Assembly (NCBI GenBank): GCA_041627895.1
Contig: JBFKQC010000047.1
Span: forward strand, 1 to 31,208
Direction: 5' to 3'
Origin: JBFKQC01 sp041627895
GTDB taxonomy: Bacteria; Pseudomonadota; Alphaproteobacteria; Rhodobacterales; Rhodobacteraceae
Length of the DNA: 31,208 nucleotides
The position numbers and the translations under genes were made by a program. This document shows, one piece after another, positions 14,625 to 22,951 of the stretch; positions within the stretch are counted from its first letter, which is position 1, and each line of letters opens with the position of its first letter. Under the pieces are notes generated by a model. The model searched no databases. It saw only the letters and a list, made by a program, of their open reading frames with translations, and was not told where the DNA came from.

Positions 14625-15244
14625 GCCCGGTCGATCCGCTGGTTCTGCTCGCCTTCGTTCCGGCCTCGGTGGCGCTGAACCTGACGCCGGGGGCCGACAT
14701 GATGTTCTGTCTCGGCCAGGGCCTGCGCCACGGCCCGCGCGCCGCGATGGCGGCGAGCGCCGGGATTTCGGCCGGCGCGATGATCCACGTTCTCGTGGCC
14801 GGGCTCGGGCTGGGGGCGCTGGTCGTCGCGGTGCCCTGGATGTTCGACGCGATCCGATGGGCCGGCGTCGCCTATCTGTTGTGGCTCGCCGTGCAGATGA
14901 TCCGTGCCAAGCCGGGCGTGAATGTCGCGTCTTTCGCCGCGCGCCGCGCCTTTCTGGACGCGATGGCGGTGAACCTGACCAATCCCAAGGTGATCCTGTT
15001 CGTCCTGGCCTTCATCCCGCAATTCGTCGACCCCGACCGCGGCGCGGTCCTGGCGCAGTTCCTGATCTTCGGCGCGGCGCTGTCGCTCGGCGGCTTCGCG
15101 ATCAACGCCGCCGTCGGCGTCTTCGCCGGGGGCGCGGGCCGCCGGGCCGCGGGGTCGCCGCGCGCGGCGCGCGCGCTTGCCTATGTCAGCGCGGGGATAT
15201 TCGCGGCGCTTGCCCTGCGCCTTGCCGTGCTGGAGAGAACATGA
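14621..15244 (+). CDS. LysE/RhtB family amino-acid exporter
   Basis: A 207-aa inner-membrane protein of the LysE/RhtB efflux family. Conserved features are ALNLTPGADMMFCLGQGLRHG (about 18-38), the Gly/Ala-rich second helix (GISAGAMIHVLVAGLGLGAL) and VNLTNPKVILFVLAFIPQFV (about 113-132). Five to six membrane helices are visible. Members export amino acids such as threonine, homoserine or lysine; which one applies here is unknown. It is joined by ATGA overlaps to the phosphoesterase before it and moaB after it. Confidence 0.92.
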   Translation: MSPVDPLVLLAFVPASVALNLTPGADMMFCLGQGLRHGPRAAMAASAGISAGAMIHVLVAGLGLGALVVAVPWMFDAIRWAGVAYLLWLAVQMIRAKPGVNVASFAARRAFLDAMAVNLTNPKVILFVLAFIPQFVDPDRGAVLAQFLIFGAALSLGGFAINAAVGVFAGGAGRRAAGSPRAARALAYVSAGIFAALALRLAVLERT

Positions 15245-15783
15245 GCCGGATCGACGACACCAAAGAGTTCATCCCCGTCCGCATCGCGGTTCTGACGGTG
15301 TCGGACACCCGCTCGCTGGCAGAGGACCGGTCCGGCCAGACGCTGGTCGACCGGATCGAGGCGGCGGGGCACGCGGTCGCCGACCGCGCCATCCTGCCCG
15401 ACGAACGCGACCAGATCGCCGGGCGCTTGCGCGCCTGGTGCGCCGATCCCGGGATCGACGTGGTGATCTCGACCGGCGGGACCGGGCTGACCGGGCGCGA
15501 CGTGACCGTCGAGGCGCACCGCGACGTCTACGAAAAGGAAATCGAGGCTTTCGGCACCGTCTTCACCATCGTCAGCATGCAGAAGATCGGCACCAGCGCC
15601 GTGCAAAGCCGCGCCACCGGTGGCGTCGCGATGGGCACTTACCTTTTCGCGCTGCCGGGCTCGCCCGGCGCCTGCCGGGATGCCTGGGACGAGATCCTGG
15701 CGCCGCAGCTCGACTATCGTCACCGGCCTTGCAACTTTGTCGAGATTTTTCCGCGATTGGACGAGCATCGGCGACGGAAATAG
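15241..15783 (+). CDS. moaB: molybdenum cofactor biosynthesis protein MoaB
   Basis: This 180-aa protein belongs to the MoaB/MogA family, which binds and in some bacteria adenylylates molybdopterin before molybdate insertion. The motifs IAVLTVSDTRSLAEDRSGQ (about 15-33), VVISTGGTGLTGRDVTVEA (about 74-92) and the FALPGSPGACRDAW segment (about 137-150) are intact. The length fits MoaB rather than a MogA-MoeA fusion. The start overlaps the LysE gene stop (ATGA), making it the last gene of a four-gene chain. The following gap carries the promoter of the RND pump genes. Confidence 0.93.
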   Translation: MSRIDDTKEFIPVRIAVLTVSDTRSLAEDRSGQTLVDRIEAAGHAVADRAILPDERDQIAGRLRAWCADPGIDVVISTGGTGLTGRDVTVEAHRDVYEKEIEAFGTVFTIVSMQKIGTSAVQSRATGGVAMGTYLFALPGSPGACRDAWDEILAPQLDYRHRPCNFVEIFPRLDEHRRRK

Positions 15784-15822
15784 GTAGGGGCCGCGCATAA
15801 CCGTTACGTGAATCCTTGCCGC

Positions 15823-15851
15823 TTGGACGCGCAGGCGCCAGGCGCTATCTT
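15823..15851 (+). promoter_or_regulatory. candidate promoter for the RND pump genes
   Basis: TTGGAC (15823-15828) and TATCTT (15846-15851) are 17 bases apart, ending 38 bases before the start codon. The -35 is weak (3 of 6) and the -10 is fair (4 of 6). Confidence 0.4.
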
Positions 15852-15889
15852 AAGCCATTGCGAAGCCATCAGGAAAAGGCTCAGCCAGC

Positions 15890-17347
15890 ATGCGATTTCT
15901 GCGCCGCAGCCTCGTCGGATTGTTCCTGCTGTCGCTGACGGTGGGCATTCTGGCCTATGCCGGTCAGACGATCCGCGCCGCGATTGAAGAGCGCCAGGCC
16001 CAGGAAGAACGCCCGCGCGAGGCGCGCGAGCGGGTCTTCGCCGTCAATGTCGTGACCTTCGAGCCCGCCACGGTGACGCCGGTGATGACCGGCTTCGGCG
16101 AGGTCCGCAGCCGCCGCACGCTGGAGGTGCGCGCCACGGCAAGCGGCACGGTCGTCGAGCTGTCGGAGAATTTCGAGGAAGGCGGGCGCGTCGCCGCGGG
16201 GGAATTGCTGCTGCGCGTCGATCCGTCGGACGCGCAGGCGGCGCTGGATGTCGCCGGGACCGACCTGGCCGAGGCCGAGGCCGAACTGCGCGAGGCCGCC
16301 GCCGCGCTGGAACTGGCAGAGGACGACGTGGCCTCGGCCCGCGAGCAGCTTGCGCTGCGCAGGCAGGCGCTTGAACGCCAGCAGAACCTGTGGGAGCGCG
16401 GGCTGGGCACCGAGGCGGCGGTCGAGACCGCGGCGCTGGCCGAGGCTGCCGCCAAGCAGGCGGTGCTGTCGCGCCGCCAGGCGCTGGCGCAGGCCGCGGC
16501 GCGGGTCGACCAGGCCCAGACCGCGCTGGCCCGGCGCCGCATCGCGCTGGCCGAGGCGGAGCGGACGCGCGCCGAGACCGAGCTTCACGCCCGCTTCGGC
16601 GGCACGCTCGGCAATGTCACCGTGGTCGAGGGCGGTCTGGTCCAGAACAACGAACGCCTGGCGGAACTGGTCGATCCCGACGCGCTGGAGGTGGCGTTCC
16701 GGGTGTCGAACACCGAATATGCCCGGCTTCTGGACGACGCGGGCGCGCTGGTGCCGGCAGAGGTCACCGTGACGCTGGATGTCCTTGGTCTGGACCTGAC
16801 GACGAGGGGCGTGATCACGCGCGAAAGCGCGGCCGTCGGCGTCGGCCAGACCGGACGGCAGCTTTTCGCGCGGATCGACCAGGCGAAAGGGTTTCGTCCA
16901 GGCGACTTCGTGACGGTCGAGGTGGCCGAACCCGAGCTGCAATTCGTCGCGCGGCTGCCTGCGTCGGCGGTGGATTCGGCGGGCTCGGTGCTGGTTCTCG
17001 CCGAAGACGACCGGCTGGAGGTGGCCGAGGTGAACGTGCTGCGCCGGCAGGGCGACGACGTGCTGGTGCGCGCGCGCGCGCTGGCCGGTCGCGAGGTTGT
17101 GGCCGAACGCTCGCCGCTGCTCGGCGCCGGGATAAAGGTGCGCCCGCTGCGCGAGGGTGATGCGGCCGCACCGGAGGAACCGGCAATGGTCGAGCTCAGC
17201 GACGAGCGGCGCGCGCGGCTTGTGGCCTTCGTCGAGGCCAGCGACCGGATGCCGGAAGAGGCCAAGCGCCGGGTGCTGGCAGAGCTTGCCAAGCCGCAGG
17301 TGCCGGCGCAGGTCGTGGCCCGCATCGAAGCGCGGATGGGAGGCTGA
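15890..17347 (+). CDS. RND efflux membrane fusion (periplasmic adaptor) subunit
   Basis: A 485-aa HlyD/AcrA-type adaptor that links the inner-membrane pump to an outer-membrane channel. It has an N-terminal membrane segment (SLVGLFLLSLTVGILAYAG, about 7-25), a first lipoyl half-motif (VRATASGTVVELSENFEEGG, about 80-100), a long Ala/Glu/Arg coiled coil (about 115-235) and the second lipoyl half (ELHARFGGTLGNVTVVEGG). A beta-barrel part follows. A roughly 45-residue C-terminal helical extension (VELSDERRARLVAFVEAS to the end) goes beyond the usual adaptor. It is followed 51 bases later by the transporter gene. No TolC-type gene or local regulator is present. Confidence 0.92.
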   Translation: MRFLRRSLVGLFLLSLTVGILAYAGQTIRAAIEERQAQEERPREARERVFAVNVVTFEPATVTPVMTGFGEVRSRRTLEVRATASGTVVELSENFEEGGRVAAGELLLRVDPSDAQAALDVAGTDLAEAEAELREAAAALELAEDDVASAREQLALRRQALERQQNLWERGLGTEAAVETAALAEAAAKQAVLSRRQALAQAAARVDQAQTALARRRIALAEAERTRAETELHARFGGTLGNVTVVEGGLVQNNERLAELVDPDALEVAFRVSNTEYARLLDDAGALVPAEVTVTLDVLGLDLTTRGVITRESAAVGVGQTGRQLFARIDQAKGFRPGDFVTVEVAEPELQFVARLPASAVDSAGSVLVLAEDDRLEVAEVNVLRRQGDDVLVRARALAGREVVAERSPLLGAGIKVRPLREGDAAAPEEPAMVELSDERRARLVAFVEASDRMPEEAKRRVLAELAKPQVPAQVVARIEARMGG

Positions 17348-17398
17348 GGATGATCGCGCGCGACTCCATCCCGCCCGGTCGGTCAAGGGGGCGCGCAG

Positions 17399-20300
17399 AT
17401 GGCTGAACGCTTCCCCCGCGTGGGCGGCATACTTGGCTATTTCACCCGGCACCGAACCGCCGCCAACCTGCTGCTGGTCCTTCTGATCGCCGCCGGCGTC
17501 GCGGCCGCGCCGCGGATGCGGGCGCAGTTCTTCCCCGACGTGGTGATCGACAACGTGCGCGTCAGCGTCGCCTGGGACGGCGCCGGGGCCGAGGACGTCG
17601 ATCGCGCCATCGTGCAGCTTCTGGAGCCGGCGCTGCTGGCCGTCGAGGGCGTCGAATCGAGCGAGGCGGTCTCGCGCGAGGGCTCGGCGCAGATCGCGCT
17701 GGATTTCGAGCCCGGCTGGGACATGGCCCGCGCCGCGGCGGATGTCGAGGCCGCCGTCGACGCCGTCAGCAACCTGCCCGAAGAGGCCGAAGACCCCGTC
17801 GTGCGCCGTGGCGCCTGGCACGACCGGGTGACCGACGTTGTGATCACCGGGCCGGTGGGGGTCGACCAGCTTGGCCGCTTCGCCGACGAGTTCGTCACTC
17901 GGCTTTTCGCCGCCGGCGTGACCCGCACCACGATCCGCGGTGTGGCCGCGCCCGAGACGGTGGTCGAGGTCGCCTCGGCCTCGCTGGTTCGCCACGACAT
18001 CTCGATGCGCGAGATCGCCGATGCCATTGCCGGCGAGGCCGAGGCCGACCCGGCGGGCGACGTCGAGGGCGCAAATGCGCGGGTGCGCACCGGCAGCGCC
18101 AAGACCGCCGCCGACCAGATCGCCGCGATCGTGCTGCGCTCGAACCCCGATGGCAGCAAGCTTACGATCGGTGATGTCGCGGCGATCCGCGTCGGCGGGG
18201 TGGACCGCGAGCGGGCCTATTTCGTGGGCGAGAACCCGGCGATATCGGTCCGTATCGACCGCAGCGACCGGGGCGACGCGATCCGCATCCAGCGCCAGGT
18301 CGAGGACGTGGCCGCAGAGCTGGAACTGACCCTGCCCGACGGCGTCTCGGTCGACCTGATCCGCACGCGGGCCGAGGCGATCACCGGGCGGCTGAACATC
18401 CTTCTGGACAACGGGTTGCTGGGTCTGGGGCTGGTGCTGGCGCTCTTGTTCCTGTTCCTGAACGCGCGCACCGCGTTCTGGGTCGCCGCCGGGATTCCGG
18501 TGGCGATGACCGCGACCATCGCGATGATGTACGCCTTCGGTTTCACGCTGAACATGATCTCGCTCTTTGCGCTGATCATCACGCTCGGGATCGTTGTCGA
18601 CGACGCCATCGTCGTGGGCGAGCATGCCGATCACCGCGCCCGGCGGCTGGGCGAGTCCCCCGTCGAGGCCGCCGAGAATGCGGCGCGGCGGATGTTCCCG
18701 CCGGTCTTTTCGGCCACATTGACCACGATCATCGCCTTCTTCGGACTCGTCGCCATCGGCGGGCGGTTCGGCGACCTGATCGCCGACATACCGTTTACCG
18801 TGATCGTGGTGCTGGCGGCCTCGCTGATGGAATGCTTCCTGATCCTGCCCAACCACATGGCGCATTCGATCGCGCATTCGGCAAGGGCGCACTGGTACGA
18901 TTTCCCCAGCCGCATGGTGAACCGGGGCTTCCGCTGGTTCCGCGAGGTGGTGTTTCGCCGCATGATCGGGCTGGTGGTCCGGGCGCGCTATCCGGTCTTC
19001 GCCGGTGCCGTACTGGTGCTTGCGACCCAGGTCGCGCCGTTCATCACCGGCGAGTTGCAGTGGCGGTTCTTCAACGCGCCGGAACGTGGATCGGTCAGTG
19101 GCAATTTCGCGATGGCACCCGGGGCCACCCGCGCCGACACGCTGGAGATGATGCGCGAGATGCAGCGCGCCGCCGAGGCGGTCGCCAAACGGCTGGAAGA
19201 AGAGCACGGGCGCAATCCGCTGGACTACGTGATCGCCGAAATCGGCGGCAACACCGGCCGCGCACTGTCCGGCGTCGAGACCAAGGAGACGTTCCAGCTG
19301 GGCTCGATCGCGATCGAGCTGATCGACCCCGACCTGCGCCCCTATTCCAGCTTCCAGTTCGTCGCCGACCTGCAGGACGAGGTGCGCCGCCTGCCGCTGG
19401 TCGAGACGGTCAGCTTTCGCGGCTGGCGCTCGGGACCGGGCGGCGACGCGCTGGACGTCCAGCTTTTCGGTGCCGACAGCGATACGCTGAAGGCGGCGGC
19501 CGAGGCGCTGAAGGCCGAACTTGCGCAATTCCCCGAGGTCTCGGCGCTCGAGGACACGCTGGCCTACGACAAGGAGGAGTTTATCCTCGAGCTTACGCCG
19601 CAGGGCCAGGCGCTGGGTTTCACGATCGACGCGCTGGGGCGTGTCCTGCGCCACCGGCTGAACGGGATCGAGGCGGCGACCTACCCGGACGGGCCGCGGT
19701 CCGCCGCGATCCGGGTCGAACTGCCGGCGGGCGAGTTGACCGCCGATTTCCTCGACCGGACGCGGATGCGGACGGCGGCGGGGCAATACGTTGCGCTGGC
19801 CGATATCGTCAGCGTCGAGACCCGCGCCGGGTTCTCGACCGTCAGGCGCGAGAACGGGCTGCGGCTGGTCTCGGTCTCGGGCGACATTTCCGAGGACGAC
19901 CCGGCCCGCGCGACCGCGATCACGGACACGCTGCAGGCGTCGATCCTGCCCGGAATCGAGGAACGCTTTGGCGTCGCGTCGGCATTGTCGGGGCTGACCG
20001 AGCAGGAAAGCGAGTTCCTGAACGATGCGCGCACCGGGTTCCTCTTGTGCCTTCTCGGCATCTACCTGTGCCTGGCCTGGATATTCTCGAGCTGGACGCG
20101 CCCAGCCGTGGTGATGTCGGTGATCCCGTTCGGGCTGGTTGGTGCGTTCTGGGGGCACATGTACTGGGACGTGCCGCTGTCGATGTTCTCGGTCGTCGGG
20201 CTGATCGGGATGACCGGGATCATCATCAACGATTCCATCGTGCTGGTGACGACGGTGGACGAATATGCCGAAGACCGGGGTCTGTTCCCGGCCATCGTCG

Positions 20301-20818
20301 ACGGCGCCTGCGACCGGCTGCGGGCGGTGTTCCTGACCACGGCGACCACGGTTCTGGGCCTTGCGCCGCTGCTCTATGAGCAGTCGCAACAGGCGCAGTT
20401 CCTCAAGCCCACGGTGATCACGCTGGTCTACGGGCTCGGCTTCGGCATGTTGCTGGTGCTTCTGGTGGTGCCGGCGCTGCTGGCGATGCAGCAGGATCTG
20501 GGCCGGCAGATCGCGGGGCTGCGCCGCGCCCTGCGGTTGCGGCCGCGGGCGGGGGGCGTCGCCGCGGCGACGCTTGCGGCGGCAATTGCCATTGCCGGTA
20601 TCTTCGCCGCAACGCTCGGGGCGGTGATCGTCACGGGCGGGCTTCCGGCATTCGTGCTTGGGCTGTTGCCGCCCGGTTTGGGGGGCACGGACGGTCTGCC
20701 GGCTTCGGTTCTGGGCTTCGGGCTGTTCGTCGCGGGGGCGGCGGCCGTCAGCCTCGCGGCCTATGTCCTGGGCGCGCTCTGGCTGGCGCTGATCGCGTCC
20801 CGCAGGCGTTCGGCCTGA
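17399..20818 (+). CDS. RND efflux transporter permease (AcrB/AcrD/AcrF family)
   Basis: A 1139-aa inner-membrane proton-driven transporter with two pseudo-repeats, each with one helix, a large periplasmic loop and five more helices. The proton-relay pair is present in TM4 (GIVVDDAIVVGE, Asp401 and Asp402). FFPDVVIDNVRVSVAWDGAG and IGMTGIIINDSIVLVTTVDEY (second repeat) are further family marks. The protein is about 100 residues longer than AcrB, and the extra C-terminal part holds two more hydrophobic helices (AATLAAAIAIAGIFAATLGA and LGFGLFVAGAAAVSLAAYVL). With the adaptor upstream it forms an RND pump that should use a TolC-like channel encoded elsewhere. Substrate unknown. Confidence 0.95.
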   Translation: MAERFPRVGGILGYFTRHRTAANLLLVLLIAAGVAAAPRMRAQFFPDVVIDNVRVSVAWDGAGAEDVDRAIVQLLEPALLAVEGVESSEAVSREGSAQIALDFEPGWDMARAAADVEAAVDAVSNLPEEAEDPVVRRGAWHDRVTDVVITGPVGVDQLGRFADEFVTRLFAAGVTRTTIRGVAAPETVVEVASASLVRHDISMREIADAIAGEAEADPAGDVEGANARVRTGSAKTAADQIAAIVLRSNPDGSKLTIGDVAAIRVGGVDRERAYFVGENPAISVRIDRSDRGDAIRIQRQVEDVAAELELTLPDGVSVDLIRTRAEAITGRLNILLDNGLLGLGLVLALLFLFLNARTAFWVAAGIPVAMTATIAMMYAFGFTLNMISLFALIITLGIVVDDAIVVGEHADHRARRLGESPVEAAENAARRMFPPVFSATLTTIIAFFGLVAIGGRFGDLIADIPFTVIVVLAASLMECFLILPNHMAHSIAHSARAHWYDFPSRMVNRGFRWFREVVFRRMIGLVVRARYPVFAGAVLVLATQVAPFITGELQWRFFNAPERGSVSGNFAMAPGATRADTLEMMREMQRAAEAVAKRLEEEHGRNPLDYVIAEIGGNTGRALSGVETKETFQLGSIAIELIDPDLRPYSSFQFVADLQDEVRRLPLVETVSFRGWRSGPGGDALDVQLFGADSDTLKAAAEALKAELAQFPEVSALEDTLAYDKEEFILELTPQGQALGFTIDALGRVLRHRLNGIEAATYPDGPRSAAIRVELPAGELTADFLDRTRMRTAAGQYVALADIVSVETRAGFSTVRRENGLRLVSVSGDISEDDPARATAITDTLQASILPGIEERFGVASALSGLTEQESEFLNDARTGFLLCLLGIYLCLAWIFSSWTRPAVVMSVIPFGLVGAFWGHMYWDVPLSMFSVVGLIGMTGIIINDSIVLVTTVDEYAEDRGLFPAIVDGACDRLRAVFLTTATTVLGLAPLLYEQSQQAQFLKPTVITLVYGLGFGMLLVLLVVPALLAMQQDLGRQIAGLRRALRLRPRAGGVAAATLAAAIAIAGIFAATLGAVIVTGGLPAFVLGLLPPGLGGTDGLPASVLGFGLFVAGAAAVSLAAYVLGALWLALIASRRRSA

Positions 20819-20832
20819 CCTCTGGCGGGGGT

Positions 20833-20876
20833 TTGGCCTGGATCAAGGCGATTCAGGCGGATTTGTGCCATTTTAT
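20833..20876 (+). promoter_or_regulatory. candidate FNR/Dnr-type class II promoter
   Basis: TTGGCCTGGATCAA at 20833-20846 matches the TTGAT-N4-ATCAA Crp/FNR consensus at 8 of 10 positions, with a perfect right half. A -10-like TTTTAT follows at 20871-20876, so the box centre is about 42 bases before the predicted start of transcription, the class II spacing. The small membrane-protein gene begins at 20908. Confidence 0.5.
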
Positions 20877-20907
20877 GACGTTGCCGAAATGACGGGAGGA
20901 TACGCAG

Positions 20908-21276
20908 ATGCGCAGCTACATCCTGCTGCTTTCACTCGCCGTGATGGTCTGGGCGATCTGCGGCGCGATCATGGGGGTCGGGCTGGCGGTGACAACCGAG
21001 GCGGTTACGCTGACGGTTCACGCCATCGGCGCGCCGGTTTTCGCGGCGCTGGCGGCGGTGGCCTATCAGCGCTACGACGGCGCGTTCGCGCCGCTGGCGG
21101 TGGCGGCGGGCTTCGTCGCCGTGGCGCTGGTGCTGGACGTTGCACTCGTGTCGCTGGTGATCATCGGCGATTTCTCGATGTTCGAAAGCGTCTGGGGCGT
21201 CTGGGTCCCGATGGCGCTAATCTTCGCGGCGGCCTGGGCGGCGGGCGCCTGGGCACGGCCCGTGTACTGGGCCTGA
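20908..21276 (+). CDS. small four-helix membrane protein, likely oxygen-regulated
   Basis: A 122-aa protein made almost wholly of four membrane helices (about 4-28, 36-52, 61-85, 95-115) with short loops. The start is set by GGGAGGA eight bases upstream. I do not recognise the family. The FNR-type box upstream suggests expression under low oxygen or nitric oxide, which would suit a partner of respiratory or redox systems. No cysteine or histidine cluster for a cofactor is seen, apart from single residues. It is convergent with the DsbD-domain gene. Confidence 0.78.
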   Translation: MRSYILLLSLAVMVWAICGAIMGVGLAVTTEAVTLTVHAIGAPVFAALAAVAYQRYDGAFAPLAVAAGFVAVALVLDVALVSLVIIGDFSMFESVWGVWVPMALIFAAAWAAGAWARPVYWA

Positions 21277-21286
21277 GCCCGCCTGC

Positions 21287-21300
21287 ACGCGCCGGCGCGT
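21287..21300. terminator. 14-bp palindrome between convergent genes
   Basis: ACGCGCCGGCGCGT is self-complementary and fills most of the 28-base gap between two convergent genes. It may stop transcription in both directions; there is no T-run. Confidence 0.35.
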
Positions 21301-21304
21301 TGCG

Positions 21305-22129
21305 TCAGCCGTTGCAGCCCCAGATATCGACCGCGCGGCCCGCGGCCAGCACAGTGATCCGCACCTCGCTGCGGTTCAGCAGGAACGGCCCGTTGGTGGA
21401 CGGCACCATCTCGGTCACGGCGGTCAGCCGTTCGCCTTGGCGGCTCGCCTCGGCCTCTGCCACCCAGATCGTCTGGTCCGGCAACTCGAAAACCGCGATT
21501 TCGTCGCCGCCGAGGCGCGGCATCTCGATATCCGCCGTGACCCGCAGCCCGTCCGAAATCGGTTCGACCGAACAGGACACGCTGCGCAGCCCGGCCTCGC
21601 GCGCGGTCGCCGGGCGCGAGGCCATCGCGGCGCGGATTCTCGGATCGTTGCCGCCGGGCATCTCGAGGTCCGCCGCGACGCGGACCGCGACCGGCATGCA
21701 GATGTCCTGGCAGATGCCGAGTTCGACCTCGGCGCGCAGCGCGATGCCCTGGCCGGGCGATTTCGGCGTCAGCTCGATCGGCAGCACCAGTTCGTCGGTG
21801 TAGCCCACCGCGCGCATGCCGTTCTGACGGAACACCGAGGGCGTCGGCCAGTGAAACGCCACGGCGGACAGGTTTTCCGAGCCGGTCCAGTCGAATCGCG
21901 GCGGAATCCCGGCATCGCCGGGTGCGCGCCAGTAGGTCTTCCAGCCCGGCGCCAGCCGGATGCGCAGCGCCGTCATGTGGGTGCCGGATTCGGTGCGCCA
22001 GCCGGGGAGGATGTCGAATTGCGCGACATCGTCGGGCGAGAATTCGCCGGCCGCCGCCGGCGCGGCAAGGCCGAGCAATCCCGCCGTCAGGGCGGCCGAT
22101 ATCAGCGTTTTCAGCATGACCCGCACCAT
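21305..22129 (-). CDS. DsbD N-terminal-domain-like periplasmic protein
   Basis: A 274-aa exported protein with a signal peptide (hydrophobic LISAALTAGLLGLAAPAAAG, cut about residue 27) and a domain like the N-terminal domain of DsbD/ScsB. Motifs are LAPGWKTYWRAPGDAGIPP, WPTPSVFRQNG, GYTDELVLPIEL and the pair GICQDICMP (Cys140, Cys144). Two more cysteines lie in SVSCSVEP and in the C-terminal DIWGCNG. It lacks the membrane and thioredoxin domains of full DsbD, so it must receive electrons from another protein or have a different job. An internal ATG at 22117 could be the start. It is divergent from algH. Confidence 0.88.
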   Translation of the reverse strand: MVRVMLKTLISAALTAGLLGLAAPAAAGEFSPDDVAQFDILPGWRTESGTHMTALRIRLAPGWKTYWRAPGDAGIPPRFDWTGSENLSAVAFHWPTPSVFRQNGMRAVGYTDELVLPIELTPKSPGQGIALRAEVELGICQDICMPVAVRVAADLEMPGGNDPRIRAAMASRPATAREAGLRSVSCSVEPISDGLRVTADIEMPRLGGDEIAVFELPDQTIWVAEAEASRQGERLTAVTEMVPSTNGPFLLNRSEVRITVLAAGRAVDIWGCNG

Positions 22130-22219
22130 ACCCGCGCCTGACGCACACGGAAATCACAATCCGATGAGCCGCGCGTGCATGTGGTAATTGGCCCACGTGT
22201 GCAACGAGCGCGAAAGTGC

Positions 22220-22225
22220 GATAAT
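22220..22225 (+). promoter_or_regulatory. -10 element of algH
   Basis: GATAAT within the AT-rich stretch GATAATATT is the clearest -10 in the gap. Transcription from it would start near 22232, about three bases before the ATG, so the mRNA may be leaderless or nearly so. No good -35 was found. Confidence 0.35.
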
Positions 22226-22234
22226 ATTCAGGTT

Positions 22235-22810
22235 ATGAGCGATGCCTCCGATTCCGCCGATCTTAGCGGCAAATTGCTGATCGCCATGCCGGGCATGGGC
22301 GACCCGCGCTTCGAGAAGGCGGTGATCTACATGTGCGCGCATTCGTCGGACGGCGCGATGGGGCTGATCGTCAACAAGCCGGCGCCGGGCATCCGGATGG
22401 ACGACCTGCTGGATCAGCTCTCGATTCCGCGCGGACGCGGCAGCGAGGGCGTGATCGTGCATTTCGGCGGACCCGTGGAGCATGGCCGCGGCTTCGTGCT
22501 GCATTCGGCCGACTACGCGACGGAAAGCTCGACGCTGAAGGTGGACGAACGGTTCGGCATGACCGCGACGCTGGACATCCTGCAGGACATGGCGCAGGGC
22601 ACCGGGCCGGACAAGCGCATCCTGGCGCTGGGGTATTCCGGCTGGGGGCCGGGGCAACTGGAGGACGAGATCAACCGCAACGGCTGGCTGACCTGCGATG
22701 CGGTGCCCGAAATCGTCTTTGCCGAGGACGACAACGCGAAATGGGTCGCGGCACTGAAGTCGCTGGGAATCGACCCCTTGCTGCTGAGCGCCGAGGCCGG
22801 ACGCGCCTGA
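22235..22810 (+). CDS. algH: YqgE/AlgH family protein (UPF0301)
   Basis: A 191-aa cytoplasmic protein of the conserved YqgE/AlgH family, whose molecular role is unsettled (named from Pseudomonas alginate studies). Family marks are LSGKLLIAMPGMGDPRFEKAV (about 10-30), MGLIVNKPAPG, VHFGGPVEHGRGFVLH, ILALGYSGWGPGQLEDEI (about 129-146) and NGWLTCDA. The start at 22235 begins the conserved N-terminus; an upstream in-frame ATG at 22175 would add sequence with no family similarity. No ribosome site is evident, in line with a possible leaderless transcript. Confidence 0.93.
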   Translation: MSDASDSADLSGKLLIAMPGMGDPRFEKAVIYMCAHSSDGAMGLIVNKPAPGIRMDDLLDQLSIPRGRGSEGVIVHFGGPVEHGRGFVLHSADYATESSTLKVDERFGMTATLDILQDMAQGTGPDKRILALGYSGWGPGQLEDEINRNGWLTCDAVPEIVFAEDDNAKWVAALKSLGIDPLLLSAEAGRA

Positions 22811-22899
22811 TCTGCAGCCTGTTGCCGAAATGTGCGCTTCCGCGCGCTCTGTTTCAGCCTGCGGATACGCGACGCGAGATTCGGGCGGGCGCGCCCATT

Positions 22900-22917
22900 G
22901 CGAAAGCCGGCTTTTGC
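22900..22917. terminator. inverted repeat between algH and the Sua5 gene
   Basis: GCGAAAGCC and GGCTTTTGC are complementary, with one G-T pair. The A- and T-rich arms recall a bidirectional terminator. The gap 22811-22951 also has a GGGCGCGCCC palindrome. Confidence 0.35.
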
Positions 22918-22951
22918 GTATTTGGGACGAGAAGAAGACCGGGGACCCGCG

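Noticed and set aside
15881..20389. Very long open frame (about 1500 codons) antisense to the RND pump genes
   Set aside because: It is a shadow of GC-rich codon use in two real genes with clear RND motifs. Its translation is Arg/His/Gln/Asp-rich and shows no domain.
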